From Chryseobacterium cupriresistens (GTDB taxonomy: Bacteria; Bacteroidota; Bacteroidia; Flavobacteriales; Weeksellaceae): a DNA stretch of 64,000 nt. How positions within the stretch are numbered: position 1 is the first letter of the stretch; the number at the start of each line of letters is the position of its first letter. The stretch is taken from positions 682,001-746,000 of the forward strand of contig NZ_JBKKJT010000002.1 of assembly GCF_046614675.1 (NCBI RefSeq). Direction: 5' to 3'. Made by a program: the position numbers and the translations under genes. This document shows positions 7,321-16,712 of this stretch, piece by piece. The notes under the pieces are model-generated. The model had not been told where the DNA came from. It ran no database searches and worked only from the letters and a program-made list of their open reading frames with translations.

Positions 7321-8865
7321 CTACTTGGGTTCTAAAATACTGATAGGAATAATACACTCTTCAAGTGAAATTCCACCATGCTGGTAAGTTTCTTTATAGT
7401 AATTAACAAAATGATTGTAATTTTTAGGATACGCCAGGAATATATTGTTTTTAGCAAAAATATATTTCGAACTTAAATTTCCTTTGGGCAGGAAAAGCTT
7501 TTCCGGATTGGTAATAGCCCATACGTCACTGTCATCATACGTTAAGCTTTTGCCTGTTTTATATCTGATATTCGTAGAAGTTTCTCTGTCTCCTACCACT
7601 TTACTTGGCTTTTTAACATATACAGTACCGTGATCTGTTGTGATCACCAGTTTATATCCGTTTTCTGCAGCTGCCTTAATGATCTTCAATAAAGAAGAGT
7701 TTTCAAACCAGTTGAAGGTAAGGGAACGGAAAGTCTTATCATCACGAATCAGCTGGTCTACAATATGATTGTCTGTTTTTGCATGCGACAGGATATCAAT
7801 AAAGTTGTACACAATAACCAGCAGGTCATTATTTTTATGCTGGTTGAAATCGTCATAGATCTTTCTTTCAAAATCAGCGTTCAGTACTTTAAGATACTTC
7901 ATAGACTTTGAACCAAGACCGATTCTCTTCATCTGATCTTCCAGGAAGTCACGCTCAAACTCATTTTTATTTCCTTCTTCGTTATCATTAAACCATTTAT
8001 CAGGGAAGCGTTTTTCTATCTCAGACGGCATTAATCCTGCAAAGAAAGAATTCCTTGCATATTGTGTTGCTGTCGGAAGAATACTATAATAATAATCTTC
8101 CGATATTTTATTGTAGTATTTTGTAAATAAAGGTTCGATTACTTTCCACTGATCATACCGAAGATTATCCACCATCAGTAAAAGAACTTTCTCTTTTTCC
8201 ACTTCAGGCTTCACTTTTTCCTTGAAAAGCGTGTGGCTCATCATCGGTTTGTCTGAATCTGTAAGCCAGTTTTCATAATTTTTCTCAATGAATTTGGCAA
8301 ACTGAATATTGGCTTCTTCCTTCTGAGACTGCAGAAGATCGGCAAATTCATTGTCTGCTACCTTATCAAATTTGATTTCCCAGCTAAGAATCTTTTTATA
8401 ATACTCAGCCCATTCCTGATACGTTCTCAAATAAGAAAGTTCCATGGAAAGGTTTCTGAATTCCTGCTGGTATTGTAAAATTGTTTTTTGTTCCACAAGA
8501 TTATCCTGCTGAAGGTTTTTCTTTAAAGACAGTAATATCTGATTGGGATTTACAGGCTTTAATATATAATCGGCAATCTGGGAACCGATCGCTTCTTCCA
8601 TAATGTGTTCTTCTTCGCTTTTGGTTACCATGACGATTTTTAAGGCATTATCTTTTTCCTTAATCATAGGAATTGCCTCCAGACCGGAAATACCCGGCAT
8701 ATTTTCATCAATTAGCGTTAAAGCAAATTTCTCTGAATCCATAAGTTCCAAAGCCTCATTTACATTGTTAACAGGCGTTACCTGATAACCTTTCTTTTCT
8801 AAAAATACGATATGAGGTTTAAGTAAATCTATTTCATCATCTATCCATAATATCTTTTCTGACAT
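7321..8865 (-). CDS. porX: PorX, T9SS response regulator with PglZ/alkaline-phosphatase domain
   Basis: A 514-residue fusion: CheY-like receiver (1-120), helical linker (about 125-220), and an alkaline-phosphatase-superfamily (PglZ) domain (about 225-514). The receiver has the acidic pair D9-D10, phospho-acceptor D53 and the TK...KP switch residues (T81, K103). The effector shows VDNLRYDQW, the nucleophile region LPTATQYARNS (about 263-273) and the metal motif TTDHG. This architecture is that of PorX, which with PorY and SigP controls type IX secretion and has cyclic-oligonucleotide phosphodiesterase activity in characterised relatives. It is not next to por structural genes here. Strong monocistronic terminator. 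Confidence 0.93.
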   Translation of the reverse strand: MSEKILWIDDEIDLLKPHIVFLEKKGYQVTPVNNVNEALELMDSEKFALTLIDENMPGISGLEAIPMIKEKDNALKIVMVTKSEEEHIMEEAIGSQIADYILKPVNPNQILLSLKKNLQQDNLVEQKTILQYQQEFRNLSMELSYLRTYQEWAEYYKKILSWEIKFDKVADNEFADLLQSQKEEANIQFAKFIEKNYENWLTDSDKPMMSHTLFKEKVKPEVEKEKVLLLMVDNLRYDQWKVIEPLFTKYYNKISEDYYYSILPTATQYARNSFFAGLMPSEIEKRFPDKWFNDNEEGNKNEFERDFLEDQMKRIGLGSKSMKYLKVLNADFERKIYDDFNQHKNNDLLVIVYNFIDILSHAKTDNHIVDQLIRDDKTFRSLTFNWFENSSLLKIIKAAAENGYKLVITTDHGTVYVKKPSKVVGDRETSTNIRYKTGKSLTYDDSDVWAITNPEKLFLPKGNLSSKYIFAKNNIFLAYPKNYNHFVNYYKETYQHGGISLEECIIPISILEPK

Positions 8866-8997
8866 AATTTATTTTTTACATGGTTATTGTATCAAAATGT
8901 TGACCAAATCCTTTTAAAATCTCACAAATTCAAAAGATTAAAAGTTAAATATAAGTTAAATGAAAATGGCGTAGGATAATTCACATTTTCACTTCAC

Positions 8998-10638
8998 TTA
9001 ATTAGTGGTTTTTATATACTCCAAAGCCTTTTCCAGCACTTCATCTTTTCCGTTTTTTATCCCTTCAATACTTGGTTTTACCAGAATATCGGGAATGATT
9101 CCTATTCTTTGGGTTTCCCTGCCATCAGGATAATAAGCACCTAGGCCTGTAAACCGTGTATTGAGATCAGCAATTTTAAACATAATGACATCTCCGTTGG
9201 CTCCTGAAGTATTACTACCAATAATTTTAGCTTTCGGATGCTGTTTGAACATCATTGTCGTGGTTTCTGCCTGGCTTTGTGTATTCTCATCTACTAAAAC
9301 GATGACATTTCCTTTATAGTATTCAGGATTTTTCCTGCCGATGACATTTTTTCTGCTGTAGAATTTGCCGGGATAGCTGGTATCAGGAAAAGTAAACTGA
9401 TAATAGATTACCGGGTTGGGAAGAAGAAGAAAGCTTAAGGGTACAATCGTTTGTTTTGGATAATTCCTGAGATCAAAGATAATGGATTTTGTGGATTTTA
9501 AACTGCTGTACATCTCATCAAGATCATCCTTTTCAATCATCCCCATATTAACATATCCGGTTGTCTTTTCATCATCCATCAATTTCCACTTTTTTACAAC
9601 AGGTTTCTTTTCACGAATAATATTCTTACTAAGATATGTTCTGGTTTTTATTTCTATATTTTGTCCTTCTCTTTCAATCTTTAAAGAAACAGAATCATTG
9701 CTAGTGAAAAGCAGCTTGTCTTTTATTTTGCTGACCTTGCCCCATGAATTGGAGGCAGGTACATACTTTCCCAAACTGTTGATCATCTGTGGAATAGTTT
9801 TTCCTTCAATATCATAAATAACATCTCCGGTATGCAGTGGGCCTTGATGTTCAGGCCGTGTGTCATTAACTTTTGTAATCACTAGTTTTCCTTCAGCATA
9901 AATATATTCTACAGGAACTTTTCGTTGACCATACAGATGAAGCTGAATCTCCTTTGAAGAAAGATAAGCGTGTGAATCATCCGTTTTAGCCACTAGTTCT
10001 GCTAATGTTAAGTGAAAATTTTCATCATTATCAACCAATAGAAATTTGGGAATCATTTCTGTAAGTACATCATTCCAGTTCTGATCGGTTTCATATTTAT
10101 AAGGAAAGAAATATTCCACGTAATTCCAGTATCTGAATAGCTCCAGTAAACTAATGGCTGTGGAAGTGAATTGAGAACCATAGGATTTTTCATTCCTGAA
10201 ATATATTTTTCTTCCCCCTTTTCCCACATAGTGATTGTCTCCAAGATTTCTGTTTTTTTCGATGTAACGAAGCTTTTGAGATACATCATCAGAGAAAATT
10301 TGTGAATTGTCCATCCAGCGTAGATCAAAATTTTTAAGGAAATACACCTTCTGATCTTTAACTGAACATTCTTTACATGGCGGAACTTCTCCCAGGCTCT
10401 CAATCCATTCAGAATAAAAATTATTGAGAGACTGCTTATCATTAATATTTTCAAGTTCATTGATTTTTTGAAAAAGCTGCTTATCCCAGTTAAGATTTCC
10501 TTTTGCCACACGGGGATGGTAATATTTTAAAAATCCCCAAATCCTGCAAAGAGATTCCAGCTTTTGGGTCTCAGTGATGATCTGTGCGGAAATGTTCAAA
10601 CTTAAAAGTAAAAAGAGGAAAAGCGGGAAGCGTCTCAT
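8998..10638 (-). CDS. S41 family C-terminal-processing-type peptidase
   Basis: A 546-residue exported protein (signal peptide about 1-18, ending NISA-Q). The N-terminal third is helical (RIWGFLKYYHP motif seen in S41 proteins of Bacteroidetes). A PDZ-like segment spans about 240-320 (VKVNDTRPEH...GDVIYDIEGK), and the protease core follows: IIFDLRNYP, then VDENTQSQAE with the nucleophile Ser at about residue 455, then GSNTSGANGD. Substrate unknown. It has its own -7 element and sits downstream of nothing on the minus strand. The canonical Ser-Lys arrangement is not obvious, so the catalytic base is uncertain. Confidence 0.85.
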   Translation of the reverse strand: MRRFPLFLFLLLSLNISAQIITETQKLESLCRIWGFLKYYHPRVAKGNLNWDKQLFQKINELENINDKQSLNNFYSEWIESLGEVPPCKECSVKDQKVYFLKNFDLRWMDNSQIFSDDVSQKLRYIEKNRNLGDNHYVGKGGRKIYFRNEKSYGSQFTSTAISLLELFRYWNYVEYFFPYKYETDQNWNDVLTEMIPKFLLVDNDENFHLTLAELVAKTDDSHAYLSSKEIQLHLYGQRKVPVEYIYAEGKLVITKVNDTRPEHQGPLHTGDVIYDIEGKTIPQMINSLGKYVPASNSWGKVSKIKDKLLFTSNDSVSLKIEREGQNIEIKTRTYLSKNIIREKKPVVKKWKLMDDEKTTGYVNMGMIEKDDLDEMYSSLKSTKSIIFDLRNYPKQTIVPLSFLLLPNPVIYYQFTFPDTSYPGKFYSRKNVIGRKNPEYYKGNVIVLVDENTQSQAETTTMMFKQHPKAKIIGSNTSGANGDVIMFKIADLNTRFTGLGAYYPDGRETQRIGIIPDILVKPSIEGIKNGKDEVLEKALEYIKTTN

Positions 10639-10660
10639 TAAAGGTTGCTGTGTTTTCTCT

Positions 10661-10668
10661 CAAAGATA
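10661..10668 (-). promoter_or_regulatory. -7 element of the S41 peptidase gene
   Basis: On the minus strand TATCTTTG, exact to TAnnTTTG, 22 bases before the ATG. Confidence 0.7.
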
Positions 10669-10846
10669 ATCCTTTAATATAACAGACGCAAAAGGTTTTC
10701 AAAAAATCTCGAATTGATAATAAATAGATATTTAGGAATTTCTGAAGTTGATATGAAGATGTTTTTGATGAAAAATATTTGGTGTATAATTATGTTATCC
10801 CAAAATCTTAATAGTAATTTAATAAAAGGCTAAATTTTAAAATGCC

Positions 10847-10854
10847 TAACTTTG
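10847..10854 (+). promoter_or_regulatory. -7 element of the HD-domain gene
   Basis: TAACTTTG ends 21 bases before the ATG at 10876. It overlaps the TTG at 10852 that would otherwise give a longer ORF. Confidence 0.7.
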
Positions 10855-10875
10855 TTTACTAATACTGAAGTTTCA

Positions 10876-12102
10876 ATGCAGAATAAGCTAAAAATCATCA
10901 ACGATCCTGTTCACGGGTTTATCAAAATTCCACACGAAATTTTATTTGATATCATTGAGCATCCTTACTTTCAGAGATTAAGGAGAATCGGGCAGACCGG
11001 ACTTCTGAACCTGATATTTCCCGGTGCTACCCATACAAGATTTCATCATGCTCTTGGAGCGATGCATTTGATGTTTACAGCTTTAGAAACATTGAAGCAG
11101 AAAGGAGTGAAAATTTCTGAGGAAGAAGAAAAAGGAGCGATGCTGGCCATTTTGATGCATGATATCGGTCATGGTCCGTTTTCACACGCATTGGAAAGTA
11201 TGCTGATGGATGACTGGCATCATGAGAATCTTTCTTTGCTGCTGATGAATAAGCTTAATGAGGAATTCCAGGGCCAACTATCCATGGCTATTGAAATGTT
11301 TCAGGGGAAGTATCACAGAAAGTTTTTTAATCAGCTGATCTCTTCCCAACTGGATGTTGACCGTTTGGATTATCTTAAAAGAGACAGTTTTTTTACAGGT
11401 GTTTCCGAAGGAAATATTAATACCCAGAGAATTATCTCTATGATGAATGTCTGCGAAGAAGGCGAACTGGTGATTGATGCAAAAGGAATTTATTCCATTG
11501 AAAATTTCCTTACTGCCAGAATGTTTATGTATTGGCAGGTGTATTATCATAAAACTTCAGCCTTGGCAGAGTTTCTTTTGGTTAAAATCCTTGAAAGGGC
11601 AAAATATCTGATTTCCCAGGGGGTAGAACTTCCGGCAACAGACAATCTGAAATATTTTTTATACCGTGAAAAGAGCGGTGCCACAGATGAAGATATAGAA
11701 AGATTTACTCAGCTTGATGATAATGATGTAATTCAGGCCATGAAAGAATGGCAGAATTCAGAAGATTTTGTATTGTCATACTGGTGTAAATGTGTAATTC
11801 AGAGAAATTTGCCTAAAACAATTATTTCATCACATCCTTTTGGCCAGGAAATAATTGAGGAAAAAATAAAAAAGAGTAACGAACTTTTCGGAATCGATAA
11901 TGGTGATGAATTGGTTCATGAAATTAAAAGAAAATTATTGCCTTATCATGCAGAGAAACAGCCCATTTATTTACTGCATAAAAATGGAAAAAGAACAAGG
12001 CTGCATGAGTCGGAAGATCAGCTTTTATCAGGATTAATCGTAAATAAGACGACCCGCTATATCCTTATGTTTCCAAGAGATATCTCCAGACTGGACTCTT
12101 AA
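10876..12102 (+). CDS. HD-domain phosphohydrolase (COG1078, dNTPase-like)
   Basis: A 408-residue cytosolic HD hydrolase related to SAMHD1/dGTPase-type enzymes. The metal ligands are visible in TRFHHALGAMHL and LMHDIGHGPFSHALE, followed by LDVDRLDYLKRD, all typical of the COG1078 group. The physiological substrate is unproven; a nucleoside triphosphate or phosphate ester is likely from the family. Start set at the ATG 10876 because the upstream in-frame TTG lies in the -7 element. It precedes lpxD by 71 bases in the same direction, an order I associate with flavobacterial genomes. Confidence 0.88.
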   Translation: MQNKLKIINDPVHGFIKIPHEILFDIIEHPYFQRLRRIGQTGLLNLIFPGATHTRFHHALGAMHLMFTALETLKQKGVKISEEEEKGAMLAILMHDIGHGPFSHALESMLMDDWHHENLSLLLMNKLNEEFQGQLSMAIEMFQGKYHRKFFNQLISSQLDVDRLDYLKRDSFFTGVSEGNINTQRIISMMNVCEEGELVIDAKGIYSIENFLTARMFMYWQVYYHKTSALAEFLLVKILERAKYLISQGVELPATDNLKYFLYREKSGATDEDIERFTQLDDNDVIQAMKEWQNSEDFVLSYWCKCVIQRNLPKTIISSHPFGQEIIEEKIKKSNELFGIDNGDELVHEIKRKLLPYHAEKQPIYLLHKNGKRTRLHESEDQLLSGLIVNKTTRYILMFPRDISRLDS

Positions 12103-12139
12103 AGAATATTAAAATTTACGATCTGAAACTAAAACATGT

Positions 12140-12167
12140 TTGCAAATTATAGAATTTCTTATCTTTG
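12140..12167 (+). promoter_or_regulatory. lpxD promoter: TTG-N17-TATCTTTG, near-leaderless
   Basis: A -33 TTG (12140-12142), a 17-base spacer and -7 TATCTTTG (12160-12167) form the most complete promoter in the window. The lpxD ATG is only 7 bases from the -7 element, so transcription should begin at or within a few bases of the start codon. Confidence 0.75.
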
Positions 12168-12173
12168 CAGAAT

Positions 12174-13205
12174 ATGGAATTTACAGCTTCGCAAATTGCA
12201 AGTTTTATTGACGGAAAAATAATAGGTGACGAGAATGCACTTATTACGGGAGTTTCACCAATTGAAAATGGGGAATCGGGACATCTTTCTTTTATAGCAC
12301 AAGATCGGTTTTCTCATTTTTTGGATAGCTCAAAATGCTCTGTTATCATCGTTTCGGAAAAACTTCTGGAGAAAAATCATTATAACCCTACCTTAATCGT
12401 TGTAAAAGATGCCTATCTTTCTTTTCAGATTCTGATGAATTTATATCAGGAAATGCAGGGAAGAAAAGAAGGTATTGAGAACGGTTCATCTATTCATGAT
12501 ACCGCTGTCATAGGAGATAAAGCGTATATCGGGGCATTTACTTATGTTTCCGAGAAAGCTAAGATCGGGGAAGGATCACAGATCTATCCACATGTATATA
12601 TAGGGAAAGGAGTGAAAATTGGTAAAAACTGTAAGATAGACAGTGGTGCCAGAATTTACGACTACTGTATTATTGGAGATAACTGTGTGATTCATTCCAA
12701 CACGGTAATCGGAGGAGACGGTTTTGGTTTCCAGCCAACGGCTGAAGGCTTCAAGAAAATTCCGCAGCTTGGAAATGTAATCATTGAAGACGATGTAGAA
12801 ATCGGGTCAAACTGTAGTATTGACAGAGCCACGATAGGTTCTACAATAATAGGTAAAGGGACCAAGATTGATAATCTGATTCAGATTGCCCACAACGTGA
12901 AAATTGGTCAGAACAACGTAATTGCTGCACAGGCAGGAATTGCAGGTTCCACCACTATCGGAGACTGGAATCAGATTGGTGGCCAGGTAGGTGTCGTAGG
13001 ACATATCAAAATAGGAAACCAGGTGAAAATTCAGGCTCAGAGTGGAGTGAATTCCAGTGTTAATGACAGAGAAACTTTGTACGGTTCACCAGCAATCAGT
13101 TACAATGACTATTTAAGGAGTTATGTTCATTTCAGGAACTTACCTGGAATTGTAAATAGAATAAATAATCTTGAGAATAACTCAAAAGATAATACTAATG
13201 AGTGA
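12174..13205 (+). CDS. lpxD: UDP-3-O-acylglucosamine N-acyltransferase
   Basis: A 343-residue left-handed beta-helix acyltransferase adding the second hydroxyacyl chain to UDP-3-O-acyl-GlcN in lipid A synthesis. The N-terminal uridine-binding domain covers about 1-100; hexapeptide repeats run from about 105 to 310 with GGDGFGFQ and the catalytic His of QIAHNVKIG. The start at 12174 is dictated by the promoter 7 bases upstream. It overlaps lpxC-fabZ by 8 bases. A second LpxD-like gene lies 3.5 kb downstream in the same run. Confidence 0.93.
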   Translation: MEFTASQIASFIDGKIIGDENALITGVSPIENGESGHLSFIAQDRFSHFLDSSKCSVIIVSEKLLEKNHYNPTLIVVKDAYLSFQILMNLYQEMQGRKEGIENGSSIHDTAVIGDKAYIGAFTYVSEKAKIGEGSQIYPHVYIGKGVKIGKNCKIDSGARIYDYCIIGDNCVIHSNTVIGGDGFGFQPTAEGFKKIPQLGNVIIEDDVEIGSNCSIDRATIGSTIIGKGTKIDNLIQIAHNVKIGQNNVIAAQAGIAGSTTIGDWNQIGGQVGVVGHIKIGNQVKIQAQSGVNSSVNDRETLYGSPAISYNDYLRSYVHFRNLPGIVNRINNLENNSKDNTNE

Positions 13206-14595
13206 TATGCAAAAAACACTTCAGCAAGAGGTAACTCTTTCTGGAATTGGCCTTCATACAGGTAAAGAAGTAAAACTTACCATTAAACCTGCTAAAGAAA
13301 ATACAGGTTTTGTATTTGTAAGAACAGACTTGGAGGGACATCCTCAGGTAGAAGCTGATGTAAATTATGTGGTAGCAACCGAAAGAGGAACTACATTAGA
13401 AAAATTAGGGGTAAAAATTACCACTTGCGAACATCTTCTGGCAGCCCTTGTTGGCTGTGATATTGATAACGCAATTTTAGAAATGGATGCCTCTGAACCA
13501 CCAATTTTGGATGGATCCTCAAAATACTTTGTGGAAGCTATCGAAAGTGTGGGAGTAGCAGAACAAGCCATTGCAAGAGAATATCTTGTTGTAAAAGAGG
13601 TTCTTACCTACAGTGATCCGGCTACTGGTTCGGAAATCACAATCATTCCTTCGGATACTTACGAGGTAACTACTATGGTAGATTTTGGGACTAAAGTATT
13701 AGGTACTCAGAATGCTACTCTTAAAAATATTTCAGAATTTAAAGACGAAATCTCATCAGCAAGAACATTCAGCTTCCTGCATGAATTGGAAATGCTTTTA
13801 GATCATGGTTTGATCAAAGGTGGAGATATTTCCAATGCCATTGTATATGTAGATAAAGATCTTACTCCTGAAACTACAGAAAAATTAAAGAAAGCCTTTG
13901 GGAAAGATAATGTATCGATAAGACCCAACGGTATTCTTGACAATCTTAACTTAAACTATCCTAACGAAGCGGCGAGACACAAATTACTGGATGTAATCGG
14001 TGACCTTGCTTTGGCAGGAGTAAAAATAAAAGGTAAAGTTATTGCTAACAAACCGGGACACTTTGTGAATACTCAGTTTGCGAAAAAACTAAACCGCCAG
14101 TGGAAATTGCAGAAAAAGAAAAACGTTCCGGATTTTGACCTGACAAAAGAACCAGTATTCGATATCAACGGAATTATGAAGCTTATGCCTCACAGACCTC
14201 CGTTCTTATTGATCGATAAAGTTCTTGAACTTTCAGACTCTCACGTAGTAGGTTTGAAAAACGTAACCATGAACGAACCTTTCTTCGTGGGACACTTCCC
14301 TAAAGAACCTGTAATGCCTGGAGTTCTTCAGGTAGAAGCATTGGCACAGACAGGAGGAATTCTTGTATTGGCCAGCGTTCCGGATCCTGAAAACTATTCT
14401 ACTTATTTCATCAAAATTGATAAGGTGAAATTCAAGAGAAAAGTAATTCCGGGAGATACACTTATATTCAAAATTGAATTGATAGAGCCTATCAGAAGAG
14501 GAATTGTTCATATGCAGGGGTATGGATATGTAGGAGACACTGTAGCAGTAGAAGCAGAGCTTATGGCTCAAGTTGCAAAAAATAAAGTTGATTAA
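13198..14595 (+). CDS. lpxC-fabZ: Bifunctional UDP-3-O-acyl-GlcNAc deacetylase / 3-hydroxyacyl-ACP dehydratase
   Basis: A 465-residue natural fusion known from Bacteroidetes. LpxC (about 1-305) deacetylates UDP-3-O-acyl-GlcNAc, the committed lipid A step, and shows SGIGLHTG, the zinc motif TCEHLLAAL, and HKLLDVIGDLAL with the second zinc ligands. FabZ (about 318-465) dehydrates 3-hydroxyacyl-ACP and shows MPHRPPFLLIDKV with the catalytic His, and GHFPKEPVMPGVLQVEALAQ with the catalytic Glu. Both active sites look intact. Fusing the two should balance hydroxyacyl-ACP use between lipid A and fatty acids. Start ATG at 13198 overlaps the lpxD stop; an ATG three codons in is possible. Confidence 0.95.
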   Translation: MSDMQKTLQQEVTLSGIGLHTGKEVKLTIKPAKENTGFVFVRTDLEGHPQVEADVNYVVATERGTTLEKLGVKITTCEHLLAALVGCDIDNAILEMDASEPPILDGSSKYFVEAIESVGVAEQAIAREYLVVKEVLTYSDPATGSEITIIPSDTYEVTTMVDFGTKVLGTQNATLKNISEFKDEISSARTFSFLHELEMLLDHGLIKGGDISNAIVYVDKDLTPETTEKLKKAFGKDNVSIRPNGILDNLNLNYPNEAARHKLLDVIGDLALAGVKIKGKVIANKPGHFVNTQFAKKLNRQWKLQKKKNVPDFDLTKEPVFDINGIMKLMPHRPPFLLIDKVLELSDSHVVGLKNVTMNEPFFVGHFPKEPVMPGVLQVEALAQTGGILVLASVPDPENYSTYFIKIDKVKFKRKVIPGDTLIFKIELIEPIRRGIVHMQGYGYVGDTVAVEAELMAQVAKNKVD

Positions 14596-15390
14596 ATGAT
14601 TCATCAATTAGCAGCCGTAGATAAACGTGCGAAAATCAGCAAAAATGTAATCGTAGAACCTTTCACTACCATTGCAGGGGATGTAGAAATTGGAGAAGGA
14701 ACATGGATTGGTCCTAATGTAACCATTATGGATGGCGCAAGAATAGGAAAAAACTGTAGGATTTTTCCGGGTACTGTAATCTCTGCAATTCCTCAGGATC
14801 TGAAATTTGATGGTGAAGATACCCAGGTAATTATCGGTGATGATACAACAATCAGAGAATGTGTTACCGTAAACAGAGGGACAAAGGCTTTGGGATATAC
14901 TAAAATAGGAGCGAACTGCCTTATTATGGCTACCTCGCATATTGCCCATGATTGTGTTATCGGAGATCACGTTATCATTGTAAACGGTTGTGGTATTGCA
15001 GGACATGTGGAGATTGGAGATTATACTGTAATGGGAGGTTTATCAGCAGTTCACCAATTCGGTAAAATCGGAAAACATGTCATGATTTCCGGAGGTACTC
15101 TGGTAAGAAAAGATATTCCGCCTTACGTAAAAGTTGCAAGAGAGCCTATGTCTTATGCCGGTATCAATTCTGTGGGTTTAAGAAGAAGAGGATTTACCAA
15201 TGAGAAAATCTTTGAAATCCAGAAAATCTACAGAGCCATCTTCCAGATGAAGATGAACGTTTCACAGGCTATTTCCCATATTGAAAAAGAAATGCTTCCA
15301 ACGGCTGAGAGAGATGAGATCTTACAGTTTATTCAAAACTCACCAAGAGGTATCGTAAAAGGATACGGAACCGGTAAAGAGAGTAACTGA
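14596..15390 (+). CDS. lpxA: UDP-N-acetylglucosamine acyltransferase
   Basis: A 264-residue trimeric beta-helix enzyme that puts the first 3-hydroxyacyl chain on UDP-GlcNAc. Hexapeptide repeats cover about 1-190, with ATSHIAHDCVIGDHV carrying the catalytic His and GLRRRGFTNEKI starting the helical C-terminal domain. Its ATG directly follows the lpxC-fabZ stop codon with no spacer, and its own stop overlaps the next ATG by one base, so the genes are translationally coupled. Confidence 0.95.
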   Translation: MIHQLAAVDKRAKISKNVIVEPFTTIAGDVEIGEGTWIGPNVTIMDGARIGKNCRIFPGTVISAIPQDLKFDGEDTQVIIGDDTTIRECVTVNRGTKALGYTKIGANCLIMATSHIAHDCVIGDHVIIVNGCGIAGHVEIGDYTVMGGLSAVHQFGKIGKHVMISGGTLVRKDIPPYVKVAREPMSYAGINSVGLRRRGFTNEKIFEIQKIYRAIFQMKMNVSQAISHIEKEMLPTAERDEILQFIQNSPRGIVKGYGTGKESN

Positions 15391-16061
15391 TGAAAAAATT
15401 GTCTTTCCTTTTTGTACTGGCGATTTCCCATTTTTATCTGTCCCAGAACCAGAGAATAACAGGTATGGAGTTCTATTACGGCTTCTCGGACTATAAAAAA
15501 GACAGCCTTGCTAAACCCAGTGTTTATGCAGAAGTAAAAAGTCAGAATGAAGATTACATCAAAATATCTCCATTCAGATATACAGATACGGATAAAAAAG
15601 CAAAGAAGGAGAATAGAGCATGGCTGATGAAATATCAGGATAATCTGTATTTTAGTATGACCTATGCAGCGTATATCTATTCTTTTGATACATTTGCAAG
15701 AGTCAATGTAATTGGGAAGAAATATTTTCTGGTCTATCTTGATGAAGTAAAAGATAAAAAAGCAATTTCATACAATAATCCTTATGGAGGAGGTTTGCTG
15801 GGAGGTGCTTTAAATGCAGGGCTGACTCCTAAGTTTGCATGGAAGGATAAAAAAGGAAATTCTTACAAGGTTCTTTTGATTGATATTGAAAAATCAAATA
15901 ATACCTCTGATAAAAGAGATGTCAGCTTCGGATTGGTAGTAGATACAAAACTTATTGTGAAGCTCACAGATAATGATCCTGAAGTCATTTCAAAACTAAA
16001 GACCAATCAGTATTACTTAGAGGATATAATTGATTTGGTGAACAAAGAGAATAATAAATAA
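15390..16061 (+). CDS. Small exported protein of unknown function in the lpx operon
   Basis: 223 residues with a signal peptide (about 1-18, ending FYLS-Q). I do not recognise the family. It has a Lys-rich mature part, a central glycine patch NPYGGGLLGGALNAG (around residues 130-145) and no catalytic motif. The ATG overlaps the lpxA stop by one base (TGATG), so it is coupled to lipid A synthesis genes; a periplasmic or outer-membrane role is therefore plausible but unproven. Confidence 0.65.
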   Translation: MKKLSFLFVLAISHFYLSQNQRITGMEFYYGFSDYKKDSLAKPSVYAEVKSQNEDYIKISPFRYTDTDKKAKKENRAWLMKYQDNLYFSMTYAAYIYSFDTFARVNVIGKKYFLVYLDEVKDKKAISYNNPYGGGLLGGALNAGLTPKFAWKDKKGNSYKVLLIDIEKSNNTSDKRDVSFGLVVDTKLIVKLTDNDPEVISKLKTNQYYLEDIIDLVNKENNK

Positions 16062-16078
16062 AAGAATATAATATATTA

Positions 16079-16645
16079 ATGGCAACAAGTAACGATATCA
16101 GAAAAGGGCTATGCATCGAATATAGCAATGATATTTATAAAGTAATCGAGTTCCTCCACGTAAAACCGGGAAAAGGACCTGCTTTCGTAAGAACAAAATT
16201 AAAGTCAGTGACGAACGGTAAAGTAATTGATAATACTTTCTCTGCAGGACACAAAATTGATGAAGTAAAAGTAATCACCAGAAAATTCCAGTATCTGTAT
16301 GATGATGAGAACGGATTCCACTTCATGAACAATGATGATTTCTCTCAGTTATACATCAACAAAGAAATGATTGAGAACTCTCAGTTTATGAAAGCGGGTG
16401 AAGAAGTGACTATCATTTTGAAAGAAGCTGATGAAACTCCACTTTCTGCTGAACTTCCACAATCCGTATACCTTGATGTTATCGAAGCTGATCCGGGTGT
16501 AAAAGGAAACACAGCAACCAATGCTCTTAAAAACGCAATCGTTGAAACAGGAGCAAGAGTAATGGTTCCTTTGTTCATTGAACCGGGAGACAGAATTAAA
16601 GTAAGCACTGAAGACGGCAGCTACTTAGAAAGAGTAAAAGAATAA
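16079..16645 (+). CDS. efp: Elongation factor P
   Basis: A 188-residue three-domain translation factor that rescues ribosomes stalled at polyproline stretches. The loop reaching the peptidyl-transferase centre is HVKPGKGPAF with Lys32 at the tip position that is modified in other bacteria. The C-terminal signature ends GDRIKVSTEDGSYLERV. It lies 17 bases after the previous gene, inside the lpx run, and is followed by a hairpin. Confidence 0.97.
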   Translation: MATSNDIRKGLCIEYSNDIYKVIEFLHVKPGKGPAFVRTKLKSVTNGKVIDNTFSAGHKIDEVKVITRKFQYLYDDENGFHFMNNDDFSQLYINKEMIENSQFMKAGEEVTIILKEADETPLSAELPQSVYLDVIEADPGVKGNTATNALKNAIVETGARVMVPLFIEPGDRIKVSTEDGSYLERVKE

Positions 16646-16658
16646 ATAAAATGTACAT

Positions 16659-16695
16659 AAATTCGGTTTGCATCAGCACTCCGAATTTTGTTTTA
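16659..16695 (+). terminator. Terminator-like hairpin between efp and the second lpxD-type gene
   Basis: An eight-base outer stem AAATTCGG/CCGAATTT encloses a short inner stem TGC/GCA and is followed by TTGTTTT. The next ATG is only 18 bases away, so it may act as an attenuator of the distal gene rather than an absolute stop. Confidence 0.6.
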
Positions 16696-16712
16696 TAAGA
16701 AAATCTATTGTT

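Noticed and set aside
10053..10511. 152-codon minus-strand ORF inside the S41 peptidase gene
   Set aside because: It is an out-of-frame shadow of a gene with clear signal peptide and protease motifs.
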